DNA of 64,000 nt from Ryuthela nishihirai (lineage: Eukaryota > Arthropoda > Arachnida > Araneae > Heptathelidae). This document shows, piece after piece, positions 45,025-55,020 of this stretch. Both the position numbers and the translations under genes were made by a program. Numbering within the stretch: the stretch's first letter is position 1; every line of letters begins with the position of its first letter. The notes under the pieces were generated by a model. It made no database searches, was not told the DNA's origin, and saw only the letters and a list, made by a program, of their open reading frames with translations. The stretch is from assembly GCA_038380435.1 (NCBI GenBank), contig JAWZYU010000034.1, positions 4,384,704-4,448,703 on the forward strand, written 5' to 3'.

Positions 45025-46290
45025 CTGCGAACAAAATGCAAATAACGATAAAAGTGTATAATTTGTAAAAAAAAAAAAAACTGGGCCTGTTCTCAAAGCA
45101 GTGTCTTTTTTTTTCTTGAACCAACATGTGGCTGAGGTGTTCGGATTAATTAAGTACTCCATTATTATGCAAGGCAAAGTTTTGGTACCATTCATCCAGA
45201 AAAAAAAAGAAACTGCAAAGCTATAAATTAAGGTAATGTCAGTATTAAGCTTAATGAATAACGAGGTATTGAGTCTTATCCATCTGACATGATAGAGCCT
45301 TTCAAGTACAACTCATCAATAACAAGGATTAAAGCGCTGAATTGTAATCCCTTGACTCCAAAAAGAAAGTTTTAGAGGCTTACATGGTAAGAAAGAAGAC
45401 TCAGATGTTTCGTAACGACCACATTAGAAAGGAAGATCGAAGTTTTGAACGTAAAAAAAAGATGCTGTGAGCTTTAACTGGACGCGGTAATTGCATGTTT
45501 CATAAGTAAATCTCTCCCCCCCCCACCCCAAAAGCCCCTTTTTTACCGTATAATGAATCTATAGTTTCTTTTTTGATAAAGAGAATATTAAATGGACCTA
45601 AGCCCTTCGTGTGCTGTAAACCAGGGAAAATACTGGGTATTAGAAAAGAGCAATTTCTCAACTTCTTTTTTTTTCTTTTCAAAGTATCTCACTTTTGCCC
45701 CAAAATCTCTTAGTCGCTATTGACTTTTCAGTTATATTTCTTGTTGGTTTTAATTAGCCCTGTTTTTTAAAAAACAAATAGTAACGAAAACGTAGAAAAT
45801 GGGAGAAGTTTTGCAGTCAGACTTGACGGGGATGTCAGTCAGTCAGTCAGTCAGAATGTAGGTAGAAATGAATTTGGGAAGTGTTTTCCTTTAAAGCAGT
45901 TCCGTCCAACTCTCGGCTCTTTGCAAAAGAACTTCCGGCTCGTAAAGCAAGTAATCAATATAATGAATCTGATTCATTTCTTCCAATTGTTTCATCAAAC
46001 ATTTTTAGGTGCATAACCAAACGATTTTGCCAATACTTAGTAAAATGTATATATTTAAATTTTTTAGTCAAGATGGTTTTAAAAATATAGTTTTTTTATC
46101 GAATTCATTACTCATTAGAAAAGATGTTTCCATTTTTAAATAGAGAATTTTTCCTGCGGCTCTGTAAGAATATAATTTTTTTCCCTCGTGATTCTTCACG
46201 AAGTTTGACGAGCCTGATCTAAAGTAAAAATGCTCTGCCATTGCAATTTTTTTAAATCAAATTTATATTATAATAACCATTGTGGTGGTT
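45025..46290. other. AT-rich sequence with a (TCAG)5 microsatellite
   Basis: Five TCAG units at 45835-45854. Nothing else recognised. Confidence 0.5.
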
Positions 46291-46305
46291 TGCCCTAAAC
46301 TTAAT

Positions 46306-46692
46306 AAGACGTTAAACCGTGGTCCCCGTGTGCGGGAGAGCCATACCCTGTGCACGTTAAAGAACACGCTGGATGGCCTTGACGGGAAGCTACCATCTGT
46401 CTCCCAACAGCTGTTCCAGTGGGTCCCCTCCCCCAACCTTCTTTGAGCCTTCGGGGTCCTTGTGACATGGCCATTTAGCCCATGGTATGCAAAAAAGGGG
46501 CCGCTCAGAGGTAAAACAATCCAACGTTAAAGAACACACTGGATGGCCTTGACGGGAGGCTACCATCTGTCTCCCAACAGTTGTTCCAGTGGGTCCCTCC
46601 CCCAACCTTCTTTGAGCCTTCGGGGTCCTTGTGACCTGGCCATTTAGCGCATGGTGTGCAAAAAAGTGCCGCTTAGAGGTAAATCAAGCCAA
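46306..46692 (+). mobile_element. SINE-A dimer of 3' segments
   Basis: 5'-truncated copy whose tail GTAAAACAATCCA runs directly into ACGTTAAAGAACACACTGG of a second 3' segment (spacing 170 bp). One 13-bp duplication, CCCTAAACTTAAT, flanks the pair (46293-46305, 46693-46705). Confidence 0.9.
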
Positions 46693-47086
46693 CCCTAAAC
46701 TTAATGATTAATACGTGGTTTGCCCTAAACTTAATGATTAACACGAAAAATGTTCCTTTGTAGCCACTGGTTTTCATCTAAACTTCCGATTTCGAGAATT
46801 ATTTAATTTACTTGTATAAATGAAATAAAAGGAATTGTCCTTATATGATGTTACTGGCAGATTCGATTACAAAATGCTAAAATAATAATTCTTAAACTAT
46901 ACGGGTTAGCTCAATTCCATATCACTGTGATGAACTTTTACTCGTTTTTTGCATACGCTAGGGATACCCATGCAAGACGGCCGTGGAGAAAGAATTAATG
47001 GCGATAAGAACCGAATCTGGGGGATTGGGGGATGCCAAGGGGGCCTATGGTTATTTGTGTGCTGTTATGTTTGAATCTCCAGTGTA

Positions 47087-47162
47087 CAGTTGCTCAAAAA
47101 AAATATCCGAACACTATGGTTGATTACAGAATTCAGAAAAAATATCTGGCAACGATTTTTTT
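47087..47162. mobile_element. MITE-P left arm
   Basis: CAGTTGCTCAAAAAAAATATCC onward; no right arm. Confidence 0.82.
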
Positions 47163-47176
47163 CAATATTTTTAATA

Positions 47177-47262
47177 TTCCCCTCCCCCAACTTTCTCTGA
47201 GCCTTCGGGGTCCATGTGACCTGGCCATATAAAGTGCCGCTCAGAGGTAAGAAAACCCAACT
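47177..47262 (+). mobile_element. SINE-A 3' fragment
   Basis: CCCCTCCCCCAACTTTCTC to GTAAGAAAACCCAAC, with an internal deletion. Confidence 0.8.
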
Positions 47263-47399
47263 TAGAAATAAAGTACATTTTATTACAATATATATATATA
47301 AGATATAAAATTTATTTTATAAACATTGTAAATGGTAAAGTAACTTTACCAACTAACAGCGGCTGTGGGAGAGATAGAGGTAAATGAAGCTCAGAAGAG

Positions 47400-47525
47400 G
47401 ACCATGAGGAAAAAGTTGAGAAATACTGGTCTAGTGGATCCATTTCCTCAACTGTATTTGAGCCCTCCGGATCCTTGTGTACTGACCATTGTACCAAAAA
47501 ATTTGGAGTGAAATAACTAAACCAA
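47400..47525 (+). mobile_element. SINE-A 3' fragment, old
   Basis: GTGGATCCATTTCCTCAAC to AAATAACTAAACCAAAC resembles the tail region. Confidence 0.5.
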
Positions 47526-47709
47526 ACTCTTCCATATTATTACGAGTGTTGACAAAAGTCTGAATATGGAGAATTTAGTAAATCGAGTTAGCCATCCAAT
47601 CCCTTCATAGGATAGATTTTACAGAAAAAAATCTGTAAATAAGCATCCAGGGGCAACCCTCAGACCCATATCAGAAGTAAGAGAAGCACGTATCTCGAGT
47701 GCTACTAAA

Positions 47710-48301
47710 ATGAAGCGTTGCCATAGATGCAACGAGGAAATAGGCGCAGCTAACGATAGGATCAAACGTACAGGATCGTGCCAAAAACTGTTCCTTTTCT
47801 ATTGTGCCAGATTGGGTGTTGGGTTGGGTTGTTTTACCTCTGAGCGGCACTTTTTTGCACACCACTGGCTAAATGGCCAGGTCACATGGACCCCGAAGGC
47901 TCAGAGAAGGTTGGGGGAGGGGACCCACTGGAACAGCTGTTGGGAGACAGATGGTAGCCTCCCGTCAAGGCCATCCAGCGTGTTCTTTAACGTGCACAGG
48001 GTATGGCTCTCCCGCACACGGGGCCACGGCTTAACGTCCCATCCGACGGACGGCGGCCCTTCCAAGCCCATCGGTGTCCCCTACTGATCGTGGGGAGGGC
48101 GGGGAATTTTGCGGAGATAAATCTCAACGCTGACCCAGCTGGGACTCGAACCTGGGAACTACAGATTACGAGCCTGGCGCGCTACCGACTGAGCCACCCC
48201 CGCCCCCCAGATTGGGTGAAGACAGATTTAAGAAAATGTCAAAAGATGGGAAAGACAAGCGGATCTGCTGCAAATGCAAAGAAAAAGCCAGAGAAGAAAT
48301 A
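47710..48301 (+). pseudogene. PHD-finger-like ORF1 fragment of a non-LTR retrotransposon, split by SINE-A
   Basis: Frame 47710-47818 (start MKRCHRCNEEIG) continues in phase after the SINE at 48219 (EDRFKKMSKDGK, then ICCKCKEKAREE). Without the SINE and one target copy the frame is open. The spacing CHRC, GSC, FYC, ICCKC fits a PHD-type zinc finger as found in ORF1 of some non-LTR retrotransposons. One Cys (now Arg) and the zinc-binding His (now Leu) appear lost, so it is decayed. A host zinc-finger pseudogene is the alternative. Confidence 0.6.
47819..48206 (-). mobile_element. SINE-A, full length
   Basis: 12-bp duplication CCAGATTGGGTG at 47807-47818 and 48207-48218. Confidence 0.94.
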
Positions 48302-48416
48302 ACAAATATAAGGGGAGGAGAGATTTGTAAAAAATATAAATAAATAATTTAAAAAATACCTTTCTTCCTGTGGGGGCCTAAAAGGTAGAAAATAAATCTA
48401 AAGCATATCGATGGTA

Positions 48417-48639
48417 CAGTCGCTCAAAAAAGTATCCGAACACTATGGTTGATTACAGAATTCAGAAAAAATATCTGGCAGCGTTTTTTTTTTTTTTTAG
48501 AGATTAGTGATCTGGCAATCTTCATGTCACGTGACACGAAGGTTGCCAGATCACTAATTTCTAAAAAAAAAACGTTGCCAGATATTTTTTCTGAATTCTG
48601 TAATCAACCATAGTGTTCGGATACTTTTTTGAGCGACTG
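48417..48639. mobile_element. MITE-P core, complete
   Basis: Nearly perfect palindrome with CAGTCGCTC/GAGCGACTG ends and TA on both sides; one of the best copies in the window. Confidence 0.93.
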
Positions 48640-48776
48640 TACAACTCGTTAAAATCGAACTCCACGAAAATTCGCCACCACCACCCTTTTTTTTAACAGG
48701 AGGGAATAGTGTGGCCAAAATTCGAAATAATTTACGACTGTCATTATACGAGCTTTCATTTGACACCTAACTCGTA

Positions 48777-49440
48777 CCCAGCTGGGTCAGCGTTGAGATT
48801 TATCTCCGCAAAATTTCCCCGCCCTGCCCACGGTCAGTAGGGGACACCGATGGGCTTGGAAAGGCCGCCGTCCGTCGGATGGGACGTTAAGCCGTGGTCC
48901 CGTGTGCGGGAGAGACATACTCTGTGCACGTTAAAGAACACGCTGGATGGCCTTGACGGGAGGCTACCAACTGTCTCCCAACAGCTGTTCCAGTGGGTCC
49001 CCTCCCTTAACCTTCGCTGAGCCTTCGGGGTCCATGTGACCTGGCCATTTAGCCCATGGTGTGCAAAAAAGTGCCGCTCAGAGGTAAAACAACCCAACGT
49101 TAAAGAACACGCTGGATGGCCTTGACGGGAGACTACCAACTGTCTCCCAACAGCTGTTCCAGTGGGTCCCCTCCCTTAACCTTCTCTGAGCCTTCGGGGT
49201 CCATGTGACCTGGCCATTTAGCCCATGGTGTGCAAAAAAGTGCCGCTCAGAGGTAAAACAACCCAACGTTAAAGAACACGCTGGATGGCCTTGACGGGAG
49301 GCTACCATCTGTCTCCCAACAGCTGTTCCAGTGGGTCCCCTCCCCCAACCTTCTCTGAGCCTTCGGGGTCCATGTGACCTGGCCATTTAGCCCATGGTGT
49401 GCAAAAAAGTGCCGCTCAGAGGTAAAACAACCCAACCCAA
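48777..49440 (+). mobile_element. SINE-A trimer of 3' segments
   Basis: Truncated head (CAGCTGGGTCAGCG), one body, then two more copies of the segment from ACGTTAAAGAACACG to the tail, at 169-bp spacing (48928, 49097, 49266). One 11-bp duplication, CCTAACTCGTA, flanks the whole (48766-48776, 49441-49451). Confidence 0.93.
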
Positions 49441-49451
49441 CCTAACTCGTA

Positions 49452-50096
49452 ACTGTAGGCCCTCGTGTTCGGAAGATATAGTAGAACGACTCACATTTCT
49501 CGTTTTTAGGGGGGAATAAAGCATAGGGATCAATTTTTTTTTATTGCCTACGACACTCCCCGCATCGCAAGCTTTCATTAGACACATAGCTTGTTGCGTT
49601 TGGCATTCGCGTTTAGGAGATATAGGGGAACACTCATTTTCATTTTTTGAATATAGCAGTTTATGTGACAGCATATTCAGAATTAGATAAAATTAAAAAA
49701 ATACAAATTAGTCTACTGAAAAGATTGTGTAATCCAAAAGTTTAAAATTCCTGTACAACAAAAGATAATATTTTTAGTTTGTTCAAAATTTTAGCTATTG
49801 AAAGTTTGTGTTTGTTTGTGTTATCAATAACTTCTTTAATAATAGCTAATAAGCAAAATATTTGCCGCGATAAGTTTATTACAAAAAAAGCTAAGGGTTT
49901 TTTTTGAAACAACCAAAATTTTATAATAATTACGGGCGAAATTCCGAAGAATATAAAATTCCTCGCATATTTAACTTGCTTCCTAGAGAAATTGTACATT
50001 TAAGTAAGATTTCTGATGTTAAAGAAAAAATTGTTTTTAGTGGTTGATGACAAAGTGATGTTTTTATTCGGAAATGTTTTATCTTTTTTATTTTTT
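49452..50096. other. AT-rich sequence, nothing recognised
   Basis: No gene supported. Confidence 0.5.
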
Positions 50097-50402
50097 TCAT
50101 CATCATCATCATCATCCTCAAGCAGCCATGGGCTACGGAGGGCCAACCAGACCGTGCAATTTAGTTCTCCAATCAAGTCTGTCCTGAGCTACATCTACTG
50201 CATCTGGCCACTGCACACCAATTCTAACAAGGTCCTGTTTGACATTGTCTGCCCACCGCATCCTAGGTCTCCCCTTCTTTCTGAGGCCTTTAGGCACACT
50301 GTTCATAACCCTATTCGCCAATCTATAATTATTCATACGGGCAACATGGCCAAACCAACGGAGTCTCTCTCTGCACAATATGCTGCTTAAAGGAGGTTGC
50401 AA
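50097..50402 (-). mobile_element. Non-LTR retrotransposon 3' end (reverse transcriptase C-terminus)
   Basis: The minus strand encodes about 89 residues with RERLRWFGHVARM and KKGRPRMRWADNVKQDL, a C-terminal signature common to reverse transcriptase ORFs of several non-LTR clades. It ends in a short (ATG)n tract at 50098-50116, a typical simple 3' tail. Truncated at the 5' side near 50402. A second tip of the same family is at 42730-43195. Confidence 0.82.
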
Positions 50403-50410
50403 ACTCCTAG

Positions 50411-50615
50411 CCGTCCCGTGGCCGAGTGGTTAGCGCGCTTGGTTACTGATCTAAGGGACTCTGGGTTCGAGCCCCGGGTAAGGCATGGATGTTCGTGTTG
50501 TTTTCTGCTGATGTCCTGCCATCCTCTCAGATCTTCTACTTTGGCATATAAACTGACAGGCTCCTGTCAGACCTCTGTGGCAAGCAGTTGCTTGAGGGGA
50601 TATTTATTTGGTCTG
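50411..50615 (+). mobile_element. SINE-B, full
   Basis: Head GTGGCCGAGTGGTTAGCGCG with B box GGGTTCGAGCCCC; body with CTGACAGGCTCCTGTCAG; tail GGGGATATTTATTT. Confidence 0.87.
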
Positions 50616-50886
50616 TAAATGGTAGCTAGGTAGTCACTGGAAGGAGAGCTATGCACCAATCCCCTGTGATGATGCATAGATCGGCCAGGCCTAGCACCTA
50701 ATGTCCGACCCCGCCTTCTCGTGTTGCAGACCGTTTCAACAGAGATACTCTCTTGAGGAAGTGGATTTTCAAAAGTTTACCTTTCAAAAGAGATACTCTC
50801 TTGTGGAAGTGGACGGAAGGGGAGAGCTGCCAGATTAGTGTGGCCTACTAATCTGGACAACTATGGCTACTTTTCTTTTTTTTCTA
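50616..50886. other. Unrecognised sequence with a short direct repeat
   Basis: AGAGATACTCTCTTG followed by GGAAGTGGA occurs twice (about 50738 and 50789). Confidence 0.4.
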
Positions 50887-50897
50887 CCCTGCTGAGG

Positions 50898-51280
50898 GGA
50901 GCGGGGGTGGCTCAGTCGGTAGCGTGCCAGGCTCATAATCTGTAGTTCCCAGGTTCGAGTCCCAGCTGCGTCAGCGTTGAGATTTATTTCCGTAAAATTC
51001 CGCGCCCTGCCCACGGTCAGTAGGGAACACCGATGGGCTTGGAAAGACCGCCGTCCGTCGGATGGGACGTTAAGCCGTGGCCCCGTGTGCGGGAGAGACA
51101 TACCCTGTGCACGTTAAAGAACACGCTGGATGGCCTTGATGGGAGGCTACCATCTGTCTCCCAACAGCTGTTCCAGTGGGTCCCCTCCCCCAACCTTCTC
51201 TGAGCCTTCGGGGTCCATGTGACCTGGCCATTTAGCCCATGGTGTGCAAAAAAGTGCCGCTCATAGGTAAAACAACCCAA
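50898..51280 (+). mobile_element. SINE-A, full length
   Basis: 11-bp duplication CCCTGCTGAGG at 50887-50897 and 51281-51291. The last SINE-A in the window. Confidence 0.93.
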
Positions 51281-51291
51281 CCCTGCTGAGG

Positions 51292-51940
51292 AGTGGTCAA
51301 CCACACAGGGTCCTGGTGCTGACCATATATACCAACCTGAACGGAATTTTTTTCACCTTCATTTTATTATCGTGATTTTGATGTAAACTAGATCTGATCT
51401 GTTAAACCCATATACATTCCCGCTGATAAGCTTCGGCTTAGTGGGATTTTTATGTAAAATAATTGTATAGATAATACTTCGGAAATGAATTTGAAATGAA
51501 TTGGAATTGAGAAAACAAGGTGAATAAACCACATGATGCGGGACTAAGCACCATAAATCATAAGTTTATATATAACCCAGCGTAAACTTCACTTCTTTCA
51601 TGTACAGATGTTTTATCTGTAGACTAATCACAAGAAAGAGACGTGATATGGGGAGGGGAGAAAAACGTCTCAATTCAAAGTTGCCTTCTTGTGTCGGGTG
51701 ACTCAATTGGATCTTTCACGTACCAATGAAGACGTTTACTTTCAAATACTAATTTATTCTTTGCCAATCTTGAGTGTAGAGGAAATATTATCTTGATCCG
51801 AATGGATTACAAATCCACAACTGCTGATAGTATGTCTGGTTCTCGGCCTGCGGGTGCTTACCTATATTTGTTATGTAAATAAACATATCCTTAAGCTTGA
51901 TCAAACGTGATTAACTAAAAGAATGTCAACTGCACGAGGT
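51292..51940. other. Unique sequence, nothing recognised
   Basis: No gene supported. Confidence 0.5.
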
Positions 51941-52160
51941 TAATAAATAAATAAAATAAATAAATACCCCCTCAAGCAGCTGCTTGCCACAGAGGTCTGA
52001 CAGGAGCCTGTCAGTTTATATGCCACAGTAGGAGATCTGAGAGGATGGCAGGACCTCAGCAGAAAAACGACACACACATCCATGCCTAGTCCGGGGCTTG
52101 AACCCAGGTCCCTTAGATCAGTAGCCAAGCGTGCTAACCACTCGGCCACGGGACGGCTAA
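51941..52160 (-). mobile_element. SINE-B, full
   Basis: Tail AAATAAATAAATACCCCC at left, body with CTGACAGGAGCCTGTCAG, head ending ACTCGGCCACGGGACGGCT at right. Confidence 0.87.
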
Positions 52161-52334
52161 TGAGTGGCCAAATGCAGCACATATCTGGAAGTGCTATATT
52201 GACCAGAATCTACAGTTACAGTCAAAGACAACTTCTAATGACTGACTCCAGGCGTAGACAAACTCCGGACGTAACTATTCGAGCCAATGCCAAGTGTTTG
52301 AATACCATCAATAGCGTTGAAACCATCAATAGAG

Positions 52335-52425
52335 GAGATCTCGATCCGGTAGCTCAGCAGTCAGAGTACCTGATATGTTGTCAGGCGGTAGGGGATATAT
52401 ATCCCACGCGGTTCAAGACAAATTT
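52335..52425 (+). repeat. SINE-C fragment
   Basis: GATCCGGTAGCTCAGCAGTC and ATATGTTGTCAGGCGG match the other SINE-C pieces. Confidence 0.6.
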
Positions 52426-52837
52426 TTCTTTATATTCAAAGTTTACAGGTATTTATGGTAGTTACTGTGCTTGCTTAATATTAAACACTAGCAATTAAGT
52501 CCATTGAAACGAGTCCATTAAAAAAATTTTATTCAAAAGCTGTATTTTTTAATATGATATCATATTGTTCCCTAAAAATACTCTGTGATCATTTATAAGT
52601 GTCCCTTAATTGTCTTTTTTTTTCAGACTTACAAATGTATGTGATAAAAATGTGAGTCCTAGAATAAGGCCTTCTACTGTGATTGGAACCAGAGTTTATG
52701 TGTTTTGTGACGGCCATAATGAGAGTATATGCAAAATTTGAGATCGATAGGATTAAAAAAAGGCTTAAATATAAAGATAATGACCAAAAGGCAGAATAAT
52801 TACTTTAGGAGGTTGATTTTTTTTTTGTTCTACATGT

Positions 52838-52910
52838 AGCTCAGCGGTAAAGTACCCGATATGTTATCAAGAGGTCATGGATTTACAGGTCTTACCCTCC
52901 TGATAAAGAG
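52838..52910 (+). repeat. SINE-C fragment
   Basis: TGTAGCTCAGCGGTAAAGTAC then GATATGTTATCAAGAGGTCA. Confidence 0.6.
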
Positions 52911-53022
52911 ATTTTCTCCTAAATAAACATTATATTTAAAACAAATTTTCTTGAAAATCTCCCCATTTCCGAATTTTATTCTCAACTCTTTATCACATTT
53001 CACTATTTCTTTTCTTCCCCAG

Positions 53023-53216
53023 AGAGCGAAACCCTCGAGGACTTCGGCAAAGCCCTGCACCTGATGCGCTCGGACCTGGAACATCTACGGAATGTGTTCA
53101 TGGCCGTCGAGACGGGAGACATGAGCCTGCTAAAGTCGTTAGGCATCAGGGACTCCGAACTGGCTGATGTGAAGTTCTTCTTGGACAAGCTGGTTAGCAC
53201 TGGCTTCATGGACTAG
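53023..53216 (+). CDS. Prohormone-4 precursor, terminal exon with stop codon
   Basis: Last coding exon. Acceptor CCCCAG ends at 53022; the split codon becomes Glu, giving the junction ALS-E-SETLEDFG. It encodes 63 residues and a TAG stop at 53214-53216. Recognisable stretches are FGKALHLMRSDLEHLRNVF, FMAVETGDMSLLKSLGI and ELADVKFFLDKL, ending in STGFMD. The protein ends as a helical acidic domain with no membrane anchor, as expected of a soluble secreted precursor. The exon is clearly more GC-rich than its AT-rich surroundings, which supports coding selection. With the two upstream exons it gives about 161 residues of continuous frame with no stop or shift. Confidence 0.9.
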
Positions 53217-53670
53217 ATCTCGATGGTCTGCCGGCGGTTAGGGCATTCGATTCCGAACAACCGCAACCGTGAACAGCTTCATCGAAAACAATGCATGCAG
53301 GAAAGGATGTTTTGCTGGTCTCATGATGGCCTCTATTGCAAAAATTCATTATTTTGTCAATATATTGGACTGTTGTCAAATTACTTTTGAAGTGTTGCCT
53401 TCTACTTTCTTTCAACATATATATATATCGAACTGCCTTATTATTAAATGCATATGTCTTAATATTCTTTTACATTTCCCAAAATCACAGTGGAAATAAA
53501 GTGAAATACACGGATAAAGCTAATCTTGAAAAACACTGGAAATACATATTGATTCGTTTGATGACCTCGTATGAAAACAGTTAAAATTAATATAAATTAT
53601 ATTTAATTTTTCTGTTGTAATGCTACAAGTTTCCAAAGTTTTAAAGTATTGCGTTAAATGTAATAAAATG
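53217..53670 (+). promoter_or_regulatory. 3' untranslated region with two candidate poly(A) signals
   Basis: Downstream of the prohormone-4 stop the sequence turns AT-rich. AATAAA hexamers lie at 53495-53500 (about 280 nt after the stop) and 53662-53667. Which is used cannot be told from sequence. Confidence 0.5.
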
Positions 53671-54780
53671 AAAATTTTAAAGCATGAATGTGATTAAGCT
53701 AATCTGATCTCGCATTTTGATGCTCAATTTAAAGTCCTAAAATATATTGTGATATGATCAGGCATTCCAGTAGCACTTTTATGGATTCATTGTTGTTTAT
53801 ATTAATGAGAAAATTTTATTTTCAATGCATGTGATTTCTTTTTGCGAATATTAGTAAACATATTCAAATACAAGTTCATACTCCAAAGTAAAACATCTGA
53901 AAGAAATTGTTTCTATTTGGAATCAATAATCACCACTCTACAAAACAATTACAAACAAATCATGGAGCCAACAATTTTAAAAATGCTATAACTGGAAAAC
54001 ACAAGGACAGGAATCAAGGACTGCTCCTCATAACATCCTTTAGAAGTACGTTATAGATATGCAGAGACGATCCAGAGAGACTTCGAAATCAAACAGACTG
54101 GAATGTGAGAATATTTTTCTGGAATATTACGATATAGAAAGCTTTATTCTTCCAGACGAATGTTACTCACAAGTATCATAGTACGAAGTTTCATTCGTTG
54201 ATTACATTTAGCAAATATTTATCGTTTTTGCATCGATGTCTTCAGTCTCTTGTATTGCTATATTTCTGAAGATTCTCGTACACCTGAAGTAACATTCATA
54301 AATGTATTCAAACGAAAGTTAGTGTTTCGACATATGTATTTGTTTCTGGAAATGGAAAAACTTGCATGCGTATGATTGAAATGCTTTTGTATCGGTGATG
54401 GATTTGAACGTAATCTATTGTTTTGACCAAGAAGCGAATTTGGATTTGCAACTTCCAAAATCGCGTTAAAATTACCCCCCTTGCGATATAAGTGTATGCG
54501 TGGCAACATTTTGTCCTGTAATTATTCATTATACTGCATGAGAATGCATGAGACTGCATTATACTGCATGAAAATGGTTTTTTAAAAACTTTCTCCATTG
54601 ATGTTTCCTAATAACTTAGGACATGTTGCTGATGCTGCCATCTATTGGCTATGTTAGATACAATCTTTTCTCTTTCATTCCATTGGTTATCTTCGTTACA
54701 TGTTTCTTAGTGTATTTAATATTAAATCTTACTGTAACACATAGTATGCGTAAAATGTGTAGTCCAGACATCGAACAAAT
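53671..54780. other. AT-rich intergenic sequence
   Basis: No gene seen. A short TACTGCATGARAATG repeat lies near 54532-54572. Confidence 0.4.
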
Positions 54781-55020
54781 ATGAACAACCAAGAATTAAA
54801 CATTTCAAAAAGCTTGAAACAGCTGAAAAGAGCTACTGGAAGACTTGCTGACGCTCACCAGAAAACACAAACACAGAGTAAACGCACAGAAAATATATTC
54901 TTGTATGTAAAGCAAAGCTCTAAAGAGGTTAATTTTTTAATGGCCGAAGTGTTACAGACAAGTATTGGAGTAGAAACAATTACAGTTACTAATGAAAGAA
55001 ATAATCCACTTAGTGAATGA
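54781..55020 (+). CDS. Possible small protein, 79 aa, unrecognised
   Basis: ATG to TGA frame in otherwise AT-rich DNA. The predicted product is hydrophilic and rich in Lys, Gln and Ser with helix-like spacing (SKSLKQLKRATGRLADAHQK, later FLMAEVLQTSIGVETITV), so it could be a short coiled coil. No signal peptide or membrane segment. I do not recognise a family, and no promoter or poly(A) signal is convincing. Chance is a real alternative. Confidence 0.25.
   Translation: MNNQELNISKSLKQLKRATGRLADAHQKTQTQSKRTENIFLYVKQSSKEVNFLMAEVLQTSIGVETITVTNERNNPLSE

Larger units (their letters stand above)
39669..53022 (+). other. Intron between middle and terminal exons
   Basis: Phase 1 GT-AG intron of 13.4 kb, packed with SINE-A, SINE-B, SINE-C, MITE-P and retrotransposon fragments listed separately. 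Confidence 0.8.
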
